Shown in pieces: positions 23,598 to 30,907 of a stretch of 34,287 nucleotides of DNA (position 1 is its first letter; each line of letters opens with the position of its first letter). Source of the DNA: JAGVYE01 sp964502785 (GTDB lineage Archaea > Nanobdellota > Nanobdellia > Woesearchaeales > GW2011-AR9); contig CAZCXW010000008.1 in assembly GCA_964502785.1 (NCBI GenBank), forward strand, positions 1 through 34,287. The letters run 5' to 3'. Under the pieces are notes generated by a model that was given only the letters and a program-made list of their open reading frames with translations, was not told where the DNA came from and searched no databases. Both the position numbers and the translations under genes were made by a program.

Positions 23598-24500
23598 ATG
23601 AAAAAAAGTAAATGGTTGATGGTTTTTACTCTTTCCCTGTTGCTCTTTGTAGCAGGTTGTGAACAGAGCCAAAAAGAAAATGTAAGAAAAGGTGGATTCT
23701 TAGGAGGCAGCCAGGTAATTACTGCAATTTTTGAACCATTTGGCGCCGAAGAGGAAGGCATTTATACCATTTTCGATACGGAAACTTTTCCGATCAGCGT
23801 TGTCTTAAAAAACAAGGGAGAATACCTACTGCAGCCGAATGATCTCACTGTAGAGCTTATTGGTCCTGCCAAAGATGAAATTGAAGGAATCACTTCTTGG
23901 GAACTCAAAAACAAAGGTGTAATTGAAAAGATAGCAGACCTCGTTCCTGAAGGAGGAGAAGAAATTCTTCCTTTTGCTTCTGCCGCAAAATTCAAAAGGG
24001 GAGTAACGGGATTCACGGATCGCCAATGGTTTGCAAACATCGAATACAAATATTTGACCGAAATCATTGTTCCGGAGGTTTGTTTGAAAGAAGATCTTCA
24101 GGACACGCGGGTTTGTCAGGTTCGGGAAGACAAAGCTTTTTTTGTCTCTGGCGCTCCCATCACTGCGGAAGCTGTTAAAGAAGATACTGCCGGAAAAGGC
24201 ATTGTCGCCCTAAAAATCCTTGTGAAAAATGTGGGTGGCGGAAGAGTCACGAAACTGGGCCAGAAATTTGGTGTTCGCGACACTCTTGCTTTTAGAATCG
24301 ATGATCCTGCGTGGGATTGTAAATCTTCTGGAAGAGACGACGAAGCACGCCTCATTGACGGAAAAACAGAAATTATTTGCAAACTGAAAAATCCTTTGCC
24401 GGAAGACACGATTGCCACAAAGCAGATAAAAGTAACTCTTGAATATAAGTATCGAGAACTTATTCAGGAAAGCTTAAGGATTAAAGAAAGCGTGGAATGA
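23598..24500 (+). CDS. Putative membrane-anchored lipoprotein (paralogue B)
   Basis: It begins MKKSKWLMVFTLSLLLFVAGC, a lipoprotein signal with an FVAGC lipobox. I start at ATG 23598 rather than the GTG at 23589: GTGAT at 23589 is complementary to the 3' end of 16S rRNA and lies four bases before the ATG, so it looks like the ribosome binding site. The layout matches paralogue A: a VLKNKGEY domain, then a VKNVGGG domain, and a C-terminal LEYKYRELIQESLRIKE strand like DYHYIDSFRKPIRIIK in A. Function unknown; they probably work together at the cell surface. Confidence 0.7.
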   Translation: MKKSKWLMVFTLSLLLFVAGCEQSQKENVRKGGFLGGSQVITAIFEPFGAEEEGIYTIFDTETFPISVVLKNKGEYLLQPNDLTVELIGPAKDEIEGITSWELKNKGVIEKIADLVPEGGEEILPFASAAKFKRGVTGFTDRQWFANIEYKYLTEIIVPEVCLKEDLQDTRVCQVREDKAFFVSGAPITAEAVKEDTAGKGIVALKILVKNVGGGRVTKLGQKFGVRDTLAFRIDDPAWDCKSSGRDDEARLIDGKTEIICKLKNPLPEDTIATKQIKVTLEYKYRELIQESLRIKESVE

Positions 24501-24505
24501 AATCC

Positions 24506-24546
24506 TATTTTTTTCTTTATTTCTTTCTTTAGACAGATCCTTTTCT
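24506..24546 (+). terminator. Pyrimidine-rich terminator after the lipoprotein genes
   Basis: The stretch after the stop at 24500 is almost all T and C, with several T runs (TATTTTTTTCTTTATTTC). U-rich tracts like this end archaeal transcripts. The convergent gene stops at 24547. Confidence 0.55.
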
Positions 24547-25659
24547 TTATTTTTCACCTATAGTAATCTTAATCCCCATTTCCTTCAAATCTTCAAATAA
24601 TTTCTGGGTATTCACGATTTGTCCCATGAAATGTAATCCTGGCTTTTTGATGGATCCGTTAAGGTACTGTTTAAGACAAGCCACAATTGGAGCGGCAGTA
24701 AAGAAATAAGGATCATCATGCTCTGCTGTAATTTTGACTATTTTTATACGATTGTTCTTAATACCCTCTGCTTCTAACTGAAAGACTACTTTCTGTTCTT
24801 TTGGAGAGAATGTATTTACCCCCCAATAAATTAATCTCGTAAATAACGCAGTGCCGCTGTTTTTCTTGATCATATGAGACAGAATAATCAAAGGAAAAAC
24901 CACATTATCAACAAACCAATTAAATCCAGTTACATAAGTCCCAAGTTCTTGTAAATCATATAGTTCAGGAAGCGCTTTTAATTCTTCCATGCGTAAAGGG
25001 AAACATTTTTTTTTGCCAAAAGGAGGATCAAAAGTAGTTGTAATCATGTCACGGTAGGTGGCTTTTTTCCATTTTCCACCCTCAAAAATTTCGGCATCGA
25101 ACCCTTCCCGTGCCGCTTTTACTAATTCGACTATTGACTCTGGTTTCTCAAAACGAGTATTCATCGCCATGCTAATTATGGCTTTGTTATAGTGATCAAA
25201 ATATTTTGCTCCTTCCCTCACAAAAACGGCAGGTAATCCTGGATGGAATCCCGCCTGTGTAATAAAGATTCTCTTGCTGCTGATAATTGTCTCTTTAAGA
25301 GAAGAAAGCTGAGCATATGTATCCTGATTAAACATAATGTCTAAATAATCAATTCCAGCCTGTAATGCGGCTTCAGCCACCATAACACAAGATTCAGGAG
25401 TCGTCGTCGCCATAACAACAAAATCTGCCGGAGGGAGTGCTGCTTTAACACTGTCTTTATTATCTGTATCAACAAAACACGCTGTTGCTCTTCGGCCAGA
25501 AAATTCTTGATTTAATGACGCAGCAAACTCTTCCGCTTTTTCTTTTCTTCGTCCTCCGATCACAACGTTGACAGGGACTTCTTTAAGTAAAGTTCGAGCA
25601 ATACTTCTTCCTATGCCCCCATACCCGCCGATAATTAAAATCCTCTTTTTTTTGATCAT
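24547..25659 (-). CDS. Saccharopine-dehydrogenase-like NAD(P)-dependent oxidoreductase
   Basis: The N-terminal Rossmann motif GGYGGIG (residues 11-17) and the following VVIGGRR strand mark the saccharopine dehydrogenase/reductase NADP-binding family. The ADFVVMATTTPESCVMVAEAAL and GIDYLDIMFNQDTYAQL segments fit it, and the C-terminal half is the family's second domain. It is 370 residues long. The ATG overlaps the stop of the radical SAM gene by four bases, so the two form an operon. The substrate is unknown; lysine synthesis is not implied. Confidence 0.82.
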   Translation of the reverse strand: MIKKKRILIIGGYGGIGRSIARTLLKEVPVNVVIGGRRKEKAEEFAASLNQEFSGRRATACFVDTDNKDSVKAALPPADFVVMATTTPESCVMVAEAALQAGIDYLDIMFNQDTYAQLSSLKETIISSKRIFITQAGFHPGLPAVFVREGAKYFDHYNKAIISMAMNTRFEKPESIVELVKAAREGFDAEIFEGGKWKKATYRDMITTTFDPPFGKKKCFPLRMEELKALPELYDLQELGTYVTGFNWFVDNVVFPLIILSHMIKKNSGTALFTRLIYWGVNTFSPKEQKVVFQLEAEGIKNNRIKIVKITAEHDDPYFFTAAPIVACLKQYLNGSIKKPGLHFMGQIVNTQKLFEDLKEMGIKITIGEK

Positions 25660-26792
25660 ATAAACTCTACTTCCATCTCTAATTGATCTGCTGTAGGATA
25701 TTCTTTAACAATAGCGAGAAGAAAGTTATACTTTTTAAATTTTAAGTTATGCTTTTTCAAATTTCGAGCAGAGACTAAAAGGCGGATCTTTTTTTCATCG
25801 AGAAAAATATCCTCATCTTTAAGAGATAAGTCTTGCTTTAGAGTACTTTGCAGCTCTCGAAGTTTGGAAAGAAGTTTTTCTTGAGGCGCCTCCAAAAGCT
25901 TCTGGCGATAACTAAAACCAGGTGCTAATTCTGGAAGATACAAAGCACCCCTAATCAATAAACCTTCTTTTGTGACGACATCAAATTCTTTTTTCATCCC
26001 CATCCCTTCCCTCTTTAAGCGATTGGTCAATTGAACAGCGTCTTTTAATTTCGCTGTGCAAAGATGCGCCGCTAGATTCAATCCTTCTTTTTGAATATGC
26101 TCTAAAAGTTCCAATCCGCATTCTAAAGAACCCTTCACTGCATAACTTAACTTACTTTTTGTCGCAAAACCCATCTCACACAACTTCGATTGGCTATTAT
26201 CGGACATCTCTAATTCGTTAATGACTAAAAAATCAACTTTGCCTTGAATAAAAATGATTACTTCCAAAAGCTCCTTTTTTTTATGGGGGAGAAGCGGAAG
26301 TTCGACGCCTATTTTCCACGGAAATGCGCGGGCGATGTCGAGCCGTTCCCAGAACAATTTTGAATCTAAGTCTAAATGAAAACGTATTTCGTTTAATCCC
26401 GCTTCAAATAGAGCCCGCAGCTTTTCCCTGCTCACGAGATTTAATGAGGTATACAAATGAACATGAAATCGGCTGCCATATTTTTGCTTTAATGACCGAA
26501 TGGAAGCAACTGTTTTCAGTAGGGTCACTAGAGGATCCCCACCTGTAACTCCCGCGCCGTATGCCTGCATTGCTTCCGCTTCTTCAATAATATCAGCTTC
26601 GGTATGAACAGGACGCTCGTTAGCAAATGTAACATCATGATTAAACTTTTGATCTGAAACTGGGCAGAAATAACAACGCCTTGGACATAACCCAGTGGCA
26701 AAAAGAACTAGTTTCTCGCCTCGCACACAATACTGGCAGCCCTCTGGTAGTTCTCCTAGGTTGAAGGAATGATACTTATTTTGGGAAATCAT
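25656..26792 (-). CDS. Radical SAM protein (COG2108-like)
   Basis: Radical SAM enzymes use a [4Fe-4S] cluster to make a 5'-deoxyadenosyl radical. The cluster motif is C36-x3-C40-x2-C43 (CPRRCYFC), followed by GVTGGDPLV. An additional N-terminal CQYC (19-22) is present. The layout GCxxC then LFATGLCPRRCYFCPVS resembles the uncharacterised COG2108 family related to pyruvate formate-lyase activase. The C-terminal 100 residues are outside the radical SAM core. It is 378 residues and co-transcribed with the downstream dehydrogenase. Confidence 0.83.
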   Translation of the reverse strand: MISQNKYHSFNLGELPEGCQYCVRGEKLVLFATGLCPRRCYFCPVSDQKFNHDVTFANERPVHTEADIIEEAEAMQAYGAGVTGGDPLVTLLKTVASIRSLKQKYGSRFHVHLYTSLNLVSREKLRALFEAGLNEIRFHLDLDSKLFWERLDIARAFPWKIGVELPLLPHKKKELLEVIIFIQGKVDFLVINELEMSDNSQSKLCEMGFATKSKLSYAVKGSLECGLELLEHIQKEGLNLAAHLCTAKLKDAVQLTNRLKREGMGMKKEFDVVTKEGLLIRGALYLPELAPGFSYRQKLLEAPQEKLLSKLRELQSTLKQDLSLKDEDIFLDEKKIRLLVSARNLKKHNLKFKKYNFLLAIVKEYPTADQLEMEVEFI

Positions 26793-26882
26793 GACTTTTC
26801 TGAAAAATGCAGTCTTTTAAAATCTTCACATTATTTTCCCTGTTTTTGGCATAATAATTAATAATACTCTAAAAGCACCATT

Positions 26883-27839
26883 TCACTTGCTTCCCACCAT
26901 CATCACATAGGCAAGAAAACTTTCTAATTGCAGGTATTCATCAGATCCTTCCACCATTCTAAACTCCACTTCCCCGCATTTATCAACTAATTGCACTTTT
27001 TGCCGGTCAGAAAGCGGCAAATGCCAAATCGATTTCTGAATTTGTTTAATAATATCCAGTCCCGAAAGACCGTATTGCAGCATCAGATCCAACAATTTCT
27101 TCCGTGACTCCGCAAAATTCTGCCTTGCCGCTAATTCCAGGATTTCCTGAATTTCCTTTGGCTTAGCGACGGAAGCCATAGAATAAATGAGTTCTAGCGT
27201 AAGTTTAGAATTAAAAACAGCACAGCTCTGCATAATATTTTCTAACCTTCGGCAATCTCCCTCAGAAACTTCATACAATGCTTTCCGGACCTCTTCGGAA
27301 ACTGTAAGGTTTTCCTGACAGGCAACTTTGTCAATAACCCCGAAAATTTCTTCTGCTGATAACGGTTTAAAACGGAATACCGCACAGCGACTTTGAATGG
27401 GATCCAGGATTTTACTTGAATAATTGCAACTTAAAATAAACCTGCATGTCTTTGTATAATTTTCCATGGTTCGGCGCAACGCCTGCTGGGCTTCCTTCGT
27501 CAAAGCATCGCTCTCATCCAAGTATATCAACTTAAAAGGCGCATCACCAATGGCTTTTGTCCTCGCAAAATCTTTGACTTTCACCCGAATGATATCTATT
27601 CCTCTTTCATCAGAGGCATTTAACTCCAGAGTATTCTGCCGCCATTTCTCGCCAAAGAGTTCTCGGGCGATTACTAATGCCAACGTTGTTTTGCCTACTC
27701 CTGCCGGTCCAGAAAATAACAGATGCGGCATACTTCCCGATTTTACAAAAGCCGCTACTTTTTCTACAATGTTTTTCTGCCCTTGTATTTCCGAGAATGT
27801 TGAAGGCCGATACTTCTCAGTCCAGATTGTAGAAGTCAT
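26883..27839 (-). CDS. rfcS: Replication factor C small subunit
   Basis: RFC small subunits form the AAA+ clamp loader that places PCNA on DNA. Motifs are clear: EKYRPSTFSEIQGQ at the start, Walker A FSGPAGVGKTTLAL, NASDERGIDIIRVKVK, Walker B IYLDESDALT, SRC motif (IQSRCAVFRF) and the C-terminal collar. Walker B reads DESD where most archaeal RFCs have DEAD. At 318 residues it is full length. A TATA box (27858-27868) lies about 20-28 bases before the ATG. The large subunit is not in the window. Confidence 0.95.
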   Translation of the reverse strand: MTSTIWTEKYRPSTFSEIQGQKNIVEKVAAFVKSGSMPHLLFSGPAGVGKTTLALVIARELFGEKWRQNTLELNASDERGIDIIRVKVKDFARTKAIGDAPFKLIYLDESDALTKEAQQALRRTMENYTKTCRFILSCNYSSKILDPIQSRCAVFRFKPLSAEEIFGVIDKVACQENLTVSEEVRKALYEVSEGDCRRLENIMQSCAVFNSKLTLELIYSMASVAKPKEIQEILELAARQNFAESRKKLLDLMLQYGLSGLDIIKQIQKSIWHLPLSDRQKVQLVDKCGEVEFRMVEGSDEYLQLESFLAYVMMVGSK

Positions 27840-27895
27840 AATGAGGTGGGGATGTAATCTTTTTATAAGCTTTATCTCTTAAGAAGAAAAATTAC

Positions 27896-28090
27896 TCAAA
27901 ACGCCAACATTACCACCGAAATTGACCAATCTAAGGCTTTATCCAAAGAGATGCCTAAGACAAGGATTAAAACAAAAACAACCAACAGCCAATAAAATAA
28001 TAATTTAAGAACAACTGACATGATCTTATTAAAGAATAAAACAAAAACAACAACGATTAACAAACCAATAACCGATAAAGGATCAAACAT
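27896..28090 (-). CDS. Small two-helix membrane protein
   Basis: Two hydrophobic segments separated by a short Lys-containing turn (IGLLIVVVFVLFF and LLFYWLLVVFVLILVLGI) make a hairpin membrane protein of 64 residues from the ATG at 28090 (MFDPLSVIG). A longer frame begins at a TTG at 28111; the ATG is preferred because a TATA-like ATTAAATAGG lies about 25 bases before it. No family recognised. It ends with an acidic/aromatic DKALDWSISVVMLAF. Confidence 0.55.
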   Translation of the reverse strand: MFDPLSVIGLLIVVVFVLFFNKIMSVVLKLLFYWLLVVFVLILVLGISLDKALDWSISVVMLAF

Positions 28091-28152
28091 AATACCTATA
28101 AAATATTCCAACCTATTTAATAATTTCTTTAATAGATAAGATAAAGAGAAAA

Positions 28153-28242
28153 TTAGCCTGCTACGGAAAACTCTTCCTCTTCGAGTTCTCCTTGCAGATA
28201 TTGATATTGTAAAAGAGCCTTGTAATATTTTTGGATATTCAT
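28153..28242 (-). CDS. Possible 29-residue microprotein after the PRC-barrel gene
   Basis: The ATG is three bases after the PRC-barrel stop and the frame reads MNIQKYYKALLQYQYLQ then an acidic end GELEEEEFSVAG. It is too small to judge by composition, but the tight spacing and the helix-plus-acidic-tail shape make translation plausible. Confidence 0.35.
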   Translation of the reverse strand: MNIQKYYKALLQYQYLQGELEEEEFSVAG

Positions 28243-28245
28243 ACT

Positions 28246-28521
28246 TTACTGTTCCCCTTCTTCGACAGTTCCACTACTAGGGACAGCATTCCGCGAGATA
28301 ATCAAGACATCCCCGACAGCTTTCGTTAATTGATGAGGAACAATAACTCCTTTTGCACTGCCAAGCACCCTGCTTAAAAATGAATTCTTAGTAGCCTTAA
28401 TTTTCCAGCCGAATATTTTATTCCCGGAAACAATTCCATCCTCAATATCTCCAAAATAATCCCCAGCATCGGTAAACACTTTTAAATCATAAGTTTCTGT
28501 CACTTTTTTCATTTTGAGCAT
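28246..28521 (-). CDS. PRC-barrel domain protein
   Basis: The 91 residues fit a single PRC barrel: VFTDAGDYFGDIEDGIVSGNKIFGWKI (first strands) and VPHQLTKAVGDVLIISRNAV (last strands), a fold found in photosynthetic reaction-centre H subunits, RimM and many archaeal RNA- or ribosome-linked proteins. The ATG at 28521 is chosen because GGTGAT (28528-28533, minus strand) is a perfect ribosome binding site six bases before it; the inner ATG at 28512 is too far. A TATA-like TTTAAA sits upstream near 28560. Confidence 0.75.
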   Translation of the reverse strand: MLKMKKVTETYDLKVFTDAGDYFGDIEDGIVSGNKIFGWKIKATKNSFLSRVLGSAKGVIVPHQLTKAVGDVLIISRNAVPSSGTVEEGEQ

Positions 28522-28627
28522 TCACAAATCACCCCGTCTTGCTAAATAAGAAAGAGCTTTAAATAGTTTTCTGTTGTCTAATTCCTAAGAGAAACACTTA
28601 TATTCTAAGTTTCATCTCAAATAACAA

Positions 28628-29317
28628 ATGGTCGAAAATATACTTTTCATTGGTACTTCCCATATTGCAAAACAAAGCGTAGAGGAGATTACTCACGCTA
28701 TTTTGAATTTTAAACCTGACATAATCGCCGTAGAACTGGACATTCAACGCGCGGAAGCTCTCTTTAAAGAACAACCGGCATCCCTCTCAGTACGCCAGAT
28801 CGCCAGAATTGGATTAAAAGGGTATCTCTTTGCCAAATTTGGGCAGAAAATCCAGCAACGTTTAGGCAAGATGGTTGGCGTAGCGCCTGGTTCGGAGATG
28901 AAAAAAGCGATTATTGAGGCCCGCAAAAGAAAAATTTCTCTCGCATTCATTGATCAGCCAATTCATGTTACTCTACGCAAACTCTCCCAGAAAATAACGT
29001 GGGGTGAACGTGTTACATTTGCTCTCGATCTTGTAAAAGGAATTTTCTTCCCAAAAAAAGAATTAAAAAAATGGGGCTGGGCAAAATTTGATCTTCGCAC
29101 TGTGCCGGAAAAAAAATTAATTCTCGCCATGATGGAGCAATTTCGGACACGATATCCAGCTTTATATTCGATCCTTGTGGAAGAACGAAATGTGTACATG
29201 GTTCAGAAAATAATACATTTATTAAAAGAAAATTCGGGCAAGAAAATTCTGGTGATTGTTGGCGCTGGTCATGAAAAAGGGATGAAAGAATTATTATTGA
29301 AAGTGGATGTAGTGTAA
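28628..29317 (+). CDS. TraB/PrgY-family protein, short form
   Basis: TraB-family proteins are predicted metal-dependent proteases or pheromone-shutdown factors. The motifs GTSHIA (9-14), ELDxxR (36-41) and the C-terminal GAGHEKGMKELL are present. At 229 residues it lacks the C-terminal membrane region of the long archaeal TraB proteins, so it is probably soluble. A TATA element (28592-28600) lies about 30 bases before the ATG. The biological role is unknown. Confidence 0.8.
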   Translation: MVENILFIGTSHIAKQSVEEITHAILNFKPDIIAVELDIQRAEALFKEQPASLSVRQIARIGLKGYLFAKFGQKIQQRLGKMVGVAPGSEMKKAIIEARKRKISLAFIDQPIHVTLRKLSQKITWGERVTFALDLVKGIFFPKKELKKWGWAKFDLRTVPEKKLILAMMEQFRTRYPALYSILVEERNVYMVQKIIHLLKENSGKKILVIVGAGHEKGMKELLLKVDVV

Positions 29318-29358
29318 AACAAAAGACATTATCACTATCAAGTAAAAACAAAGAAAGA

Positions 29359-29367
29359 TATATAAAG
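29359..29367 (+). promoter_or_regulatory. TATA box of the RNase P RNA gene
   Basis: ATATATAAA lies about 25 bases before the expected 5' end of the RNase P RNA at about 29388. Confidence 0.65.
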
Positions 29368-29387
29368 AAGGATACCATTTAAGGAAA

Positions 29388-29726
29388 TGGGTAGCAGTGA
29401 CAAAGAGCTAACGGTCTCACGACCGAGGAAAGTCCGCCCACCTGTTATCAGCAATGATGACAACAAGCTACTCCCATAAGGGAGGTGGAGAAAACCCACG
29501 GCTCTGGCTACGAAACGACACGTCCATACTTAAGGATGACCATGGCGAAGCTTTCAGTGATGAAAGTGAGTTAACCCAGAGACGTTGAGTATGGGAACGA
29601 TGAGACGGCGAAACCTTATGCTGGTGCAAGTTCAAGGGAACGCTGAGTAGAATGCTCTTAATGACCATCGATGCTCATCTCGAGCATTTCGGGTCTGACA
29701 AAAGGCGGCTTATGTCACTCTACTCA
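29388..29726 (+). ncRNA. rnpB: RNase P RNA
   Basis: RNase P RNA is the catalytic RNA that cuts tRNA 5' leaders. The universal CR-I motif GAGGAAAGTCC is at 29425-29435, preceded by the P3 hairpin GGTCTCACGACC. GACGGCGAAACC and GGTGCAAG match the specificity-domain core. The 3' core reads GACAAAAGGCGGCTTA (from 29697), where ACAAAA stands for the usual ACAGAA. The helix P1 closes the molecule: GTAGCAGTGACA (from 29391) pairs with TGTCACTCTAC (29713-29723). Size about 339 nt fits an archaeal type A RNA. Ends are estimated. Confidence 0.92.
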
Positions 29727-29795
29727 ACCTTTAATGGTTGAACACCTATAAAGACTGGTTCTGAGGTTCATAGAGGAAAAACATGAAAATATACT

Positions 29796-29831
29796 AAAAA
29801 TCATTAGAAATCAAACATATTAATGATTTTT
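29796..29831 (+). terminator. Hairpin with T run after RNase P RNA
   Basis: AAAAATCATTA (29796-29806) and TAATGATTTTT (29821-29831) form a perfect 11-bp stem with a 14-base loop, followed by TATATATATA. It could end the RNase P RNA transcript or a precursor. Confidence 0.5.
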
Positions 29832-29838
29832 ATATATA

Positions 29839-29878
29839 TAAAATGCGCCAAATAATGTTCGAATTCTAGCGCATTTTA
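29839..29878 (+). promoter_or_regulatory. Perfect 10-bp inverted repeat before the start-less ORF
   Basis: TAAAATGCGC (29839-29848) and GCGCATTTTA (29869-29878) are exact inverted complements around 20 bases. It follows a TATA-like TATATATATAAAA and overlaps the 5' end of the next ORF, so it may be an operator or a leader hairpin. Confidence 0.45.
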
Positions 29879-30267
29879 GTATATTACATATAGACTATGA
29901 ATCATCGGAGAGAACAATTTTTAGAATTATTGCGCAAAAGCATGAAGTAGAAAATAAATATCTTCTTGTCAGCCCCCAAGGAACACGACATACTTTCAAT
30001 GGACCAGAAGAACTTGCAGATATTGCTAAGGAATATGATGCGCTAGTTCTCAATAGAGAAACATTAACTCAGCGAGGAAAACAAAAACCAGATTTAACAG
30101 ACTATCTAGCACAACTCCAGAATGCTAGCTATAAAGGGAAAGTTGCAGTGACAACGACTATGGGTGAAGCAATGATTACAGCAGAGATAGAAGCCTTTCC
30201 CTACGTGATTTGGTTTCATAAACCGGGACTATACAAGACTCTGATAGGATTGTTAGAGAAGAGATAG
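29863..30267 (+). CDS. Unknown protein ORF without a canonical start codon
   Basis: The frame is open from 29842 to the TAG at 30265 but has no ATG, GTG or TTG for the first 100 codons. The sequence is convincingly protein-like: YLLVSPQGTRHTF, GPEELADIAKEYDALVLNRE, KGKVAVTTTMGEAMITAEIE and an FPYVIWFHKPGLYKTL end. Candidate starts are ATT 29863 and ATA 29881 (ILHIDYESSERT). An ATG at 29897 is in another frame and stops after 17 codons. It is either a gene with a rare start, or one broken by a frameshift or truncation at the 5' end. I do not recognise the family. Confidence 0.5.
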   Translation: MLAHFSILHIDYESSERTIFRIIAQKHEVENKYLLVSPQGTRHTFNGPEELADIAKEYDALVLNRETLTQRGKQKPDLTDYLAQLQNASYKGKVAVTTTMGEAMITAEIEAFPYVIWFHKPGLYKTLIGLLEKR

Positions 30268-30288
30268 TTTCTGGAAAAATGCCAGAAA
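30268..30288 (+). terminator. Hairpin after the start-less ORF
   Basis: TTTCTGG (30268-30274) and CCAGAAA (30282-30288) form a perfect 7-bp stem directly behind the stop codon. No strong T run follows, so its role as terminator is only suggested. Confidence 0.35.
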
Positions 30289-30311
30289 ATAACTAAATCT
30301 TTCCAAAAACC

Positions 30312-30319
30312 TTATAAAA
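30312..30319 (+). promoter_or_regulatory. TATA box of the Sec61-beta / NAC operon
   Basis: TTATAAAA lies about 25 bases before the Sec61-beta ATG at 30341, consistent with leaderless transcription. Confidence 0.65.
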
Positions 30320-30340
30320 TACTTCTCTTCTTACCAAAGT

Positions 30341-30511
30341 ATGGCTGACGACAAGATTCGTTTACCTTCAGGACAGGGAGGATTGACCCGTTATTTTGAT
30401 GAATATAAATCCAAAATCGAATTTTCTCCTGGAACGGTTATTGTGATGGCCGTGGCGATTATGATCCTGGTTCTTCTCCTCCATCAGTTTGGAGGCAGTT
30501 TCTTTCAGTAA
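30341..30511 (+). CDS. Preprotein translocase subunit Sec61-beta
   Basis: This is the small, non-essential third subunit of the SecY channel. The 56-residue protein has the archaeal pattern: a Gly/Ser-rich basic start (LPSGQGGLTRYFDEYKSKIE), the FSPGTVIVMAVAIM transmembrane helix and a short end (HQFGGSFFQ). It has one tail-type membrane segment. It is too short for many gene callers. The alpha-NAC gene starts two bases after its stop, so nascent-chain sorting and export genes are co-transcribed. Confidence 0.9.
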   Translation: MADDKIRLPSGQGGLTRYFDEYKSKIEFSPGTVIVMAVAIMILVLLLHQFGGSFFQ

Positions 30512-30513
30512 AA

Positions 30514-30867
30514 ATGTTTTCCGGCATGAATCCACGGAAAATGCAGCAAATGATGAAGCAGCTGGGGATTCAACAAACGGAAATTCCCGCTACTGAAGTG
30601 ATTATTAGAACCAAAGAAAAAGATTTCCGCATCGCGAATCCTTCTGTTTCCAAAGTCAACATGATGGGCCAGGAAACATTCCAAATCACGGGAGAAGTCG
30701 AAGAAATGGAACGAGACACCACGCCAGTTATTTCCGATGAAGATCTTGAAATGGTCATGAAACAAGCTGGTGTGAACAAAGAAGAAGCCCGCATCGCCAT
30801 TGAAGAAGCTGCAGGAGATCTCGCTGAAGCGATTATGAAACTAAAAAATAAACAAGAAATAGAGTGA
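30514..30867 (+). CDS. nac: Nascent polypeptide-associated complex protein (alpha-NAC)
   Basis: Archaeal NAC is a homodimer bound near the ribosomal tunnel exit that protects nascent chains. The NAC barrel is visible (EVIIRTKEKDFRIANPSV, then FQITGEVEEMERD) and the C-terminal UBA domain from about residue 76 (EDLEMVMKQAGVNKEEARIA). The N-terminal MNPRKMQQMMKQLGIQ is typical. At 117 residues it is full length. It directly follows Sec61-beta. Confidence 0.94.
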   Translation: MFSGMNPRKMQQMMKQLGIQQTEIPATEVIIRTKEKDFRIANPSVSKVNMMGQETFQITGEVEEMERDTTPVISDEDLEMVMKQAGVNKEEARIAIEEAAGDLAEAIMKLKNKQEIE

Positions 30868-30907
30868 TTTTGATATATTTTTATATAACCTCCTTTATTC
30901 AAATACC

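Noticed and set aside
29318..29387. tRNA or C/D-box RNA genes in the spacers, including the one upstream of the RNase P RNA
   Set aside because: No cloverleaf or properly ordered C and D boxes could be found in any spacer; only the RNase P RNA is convincing.
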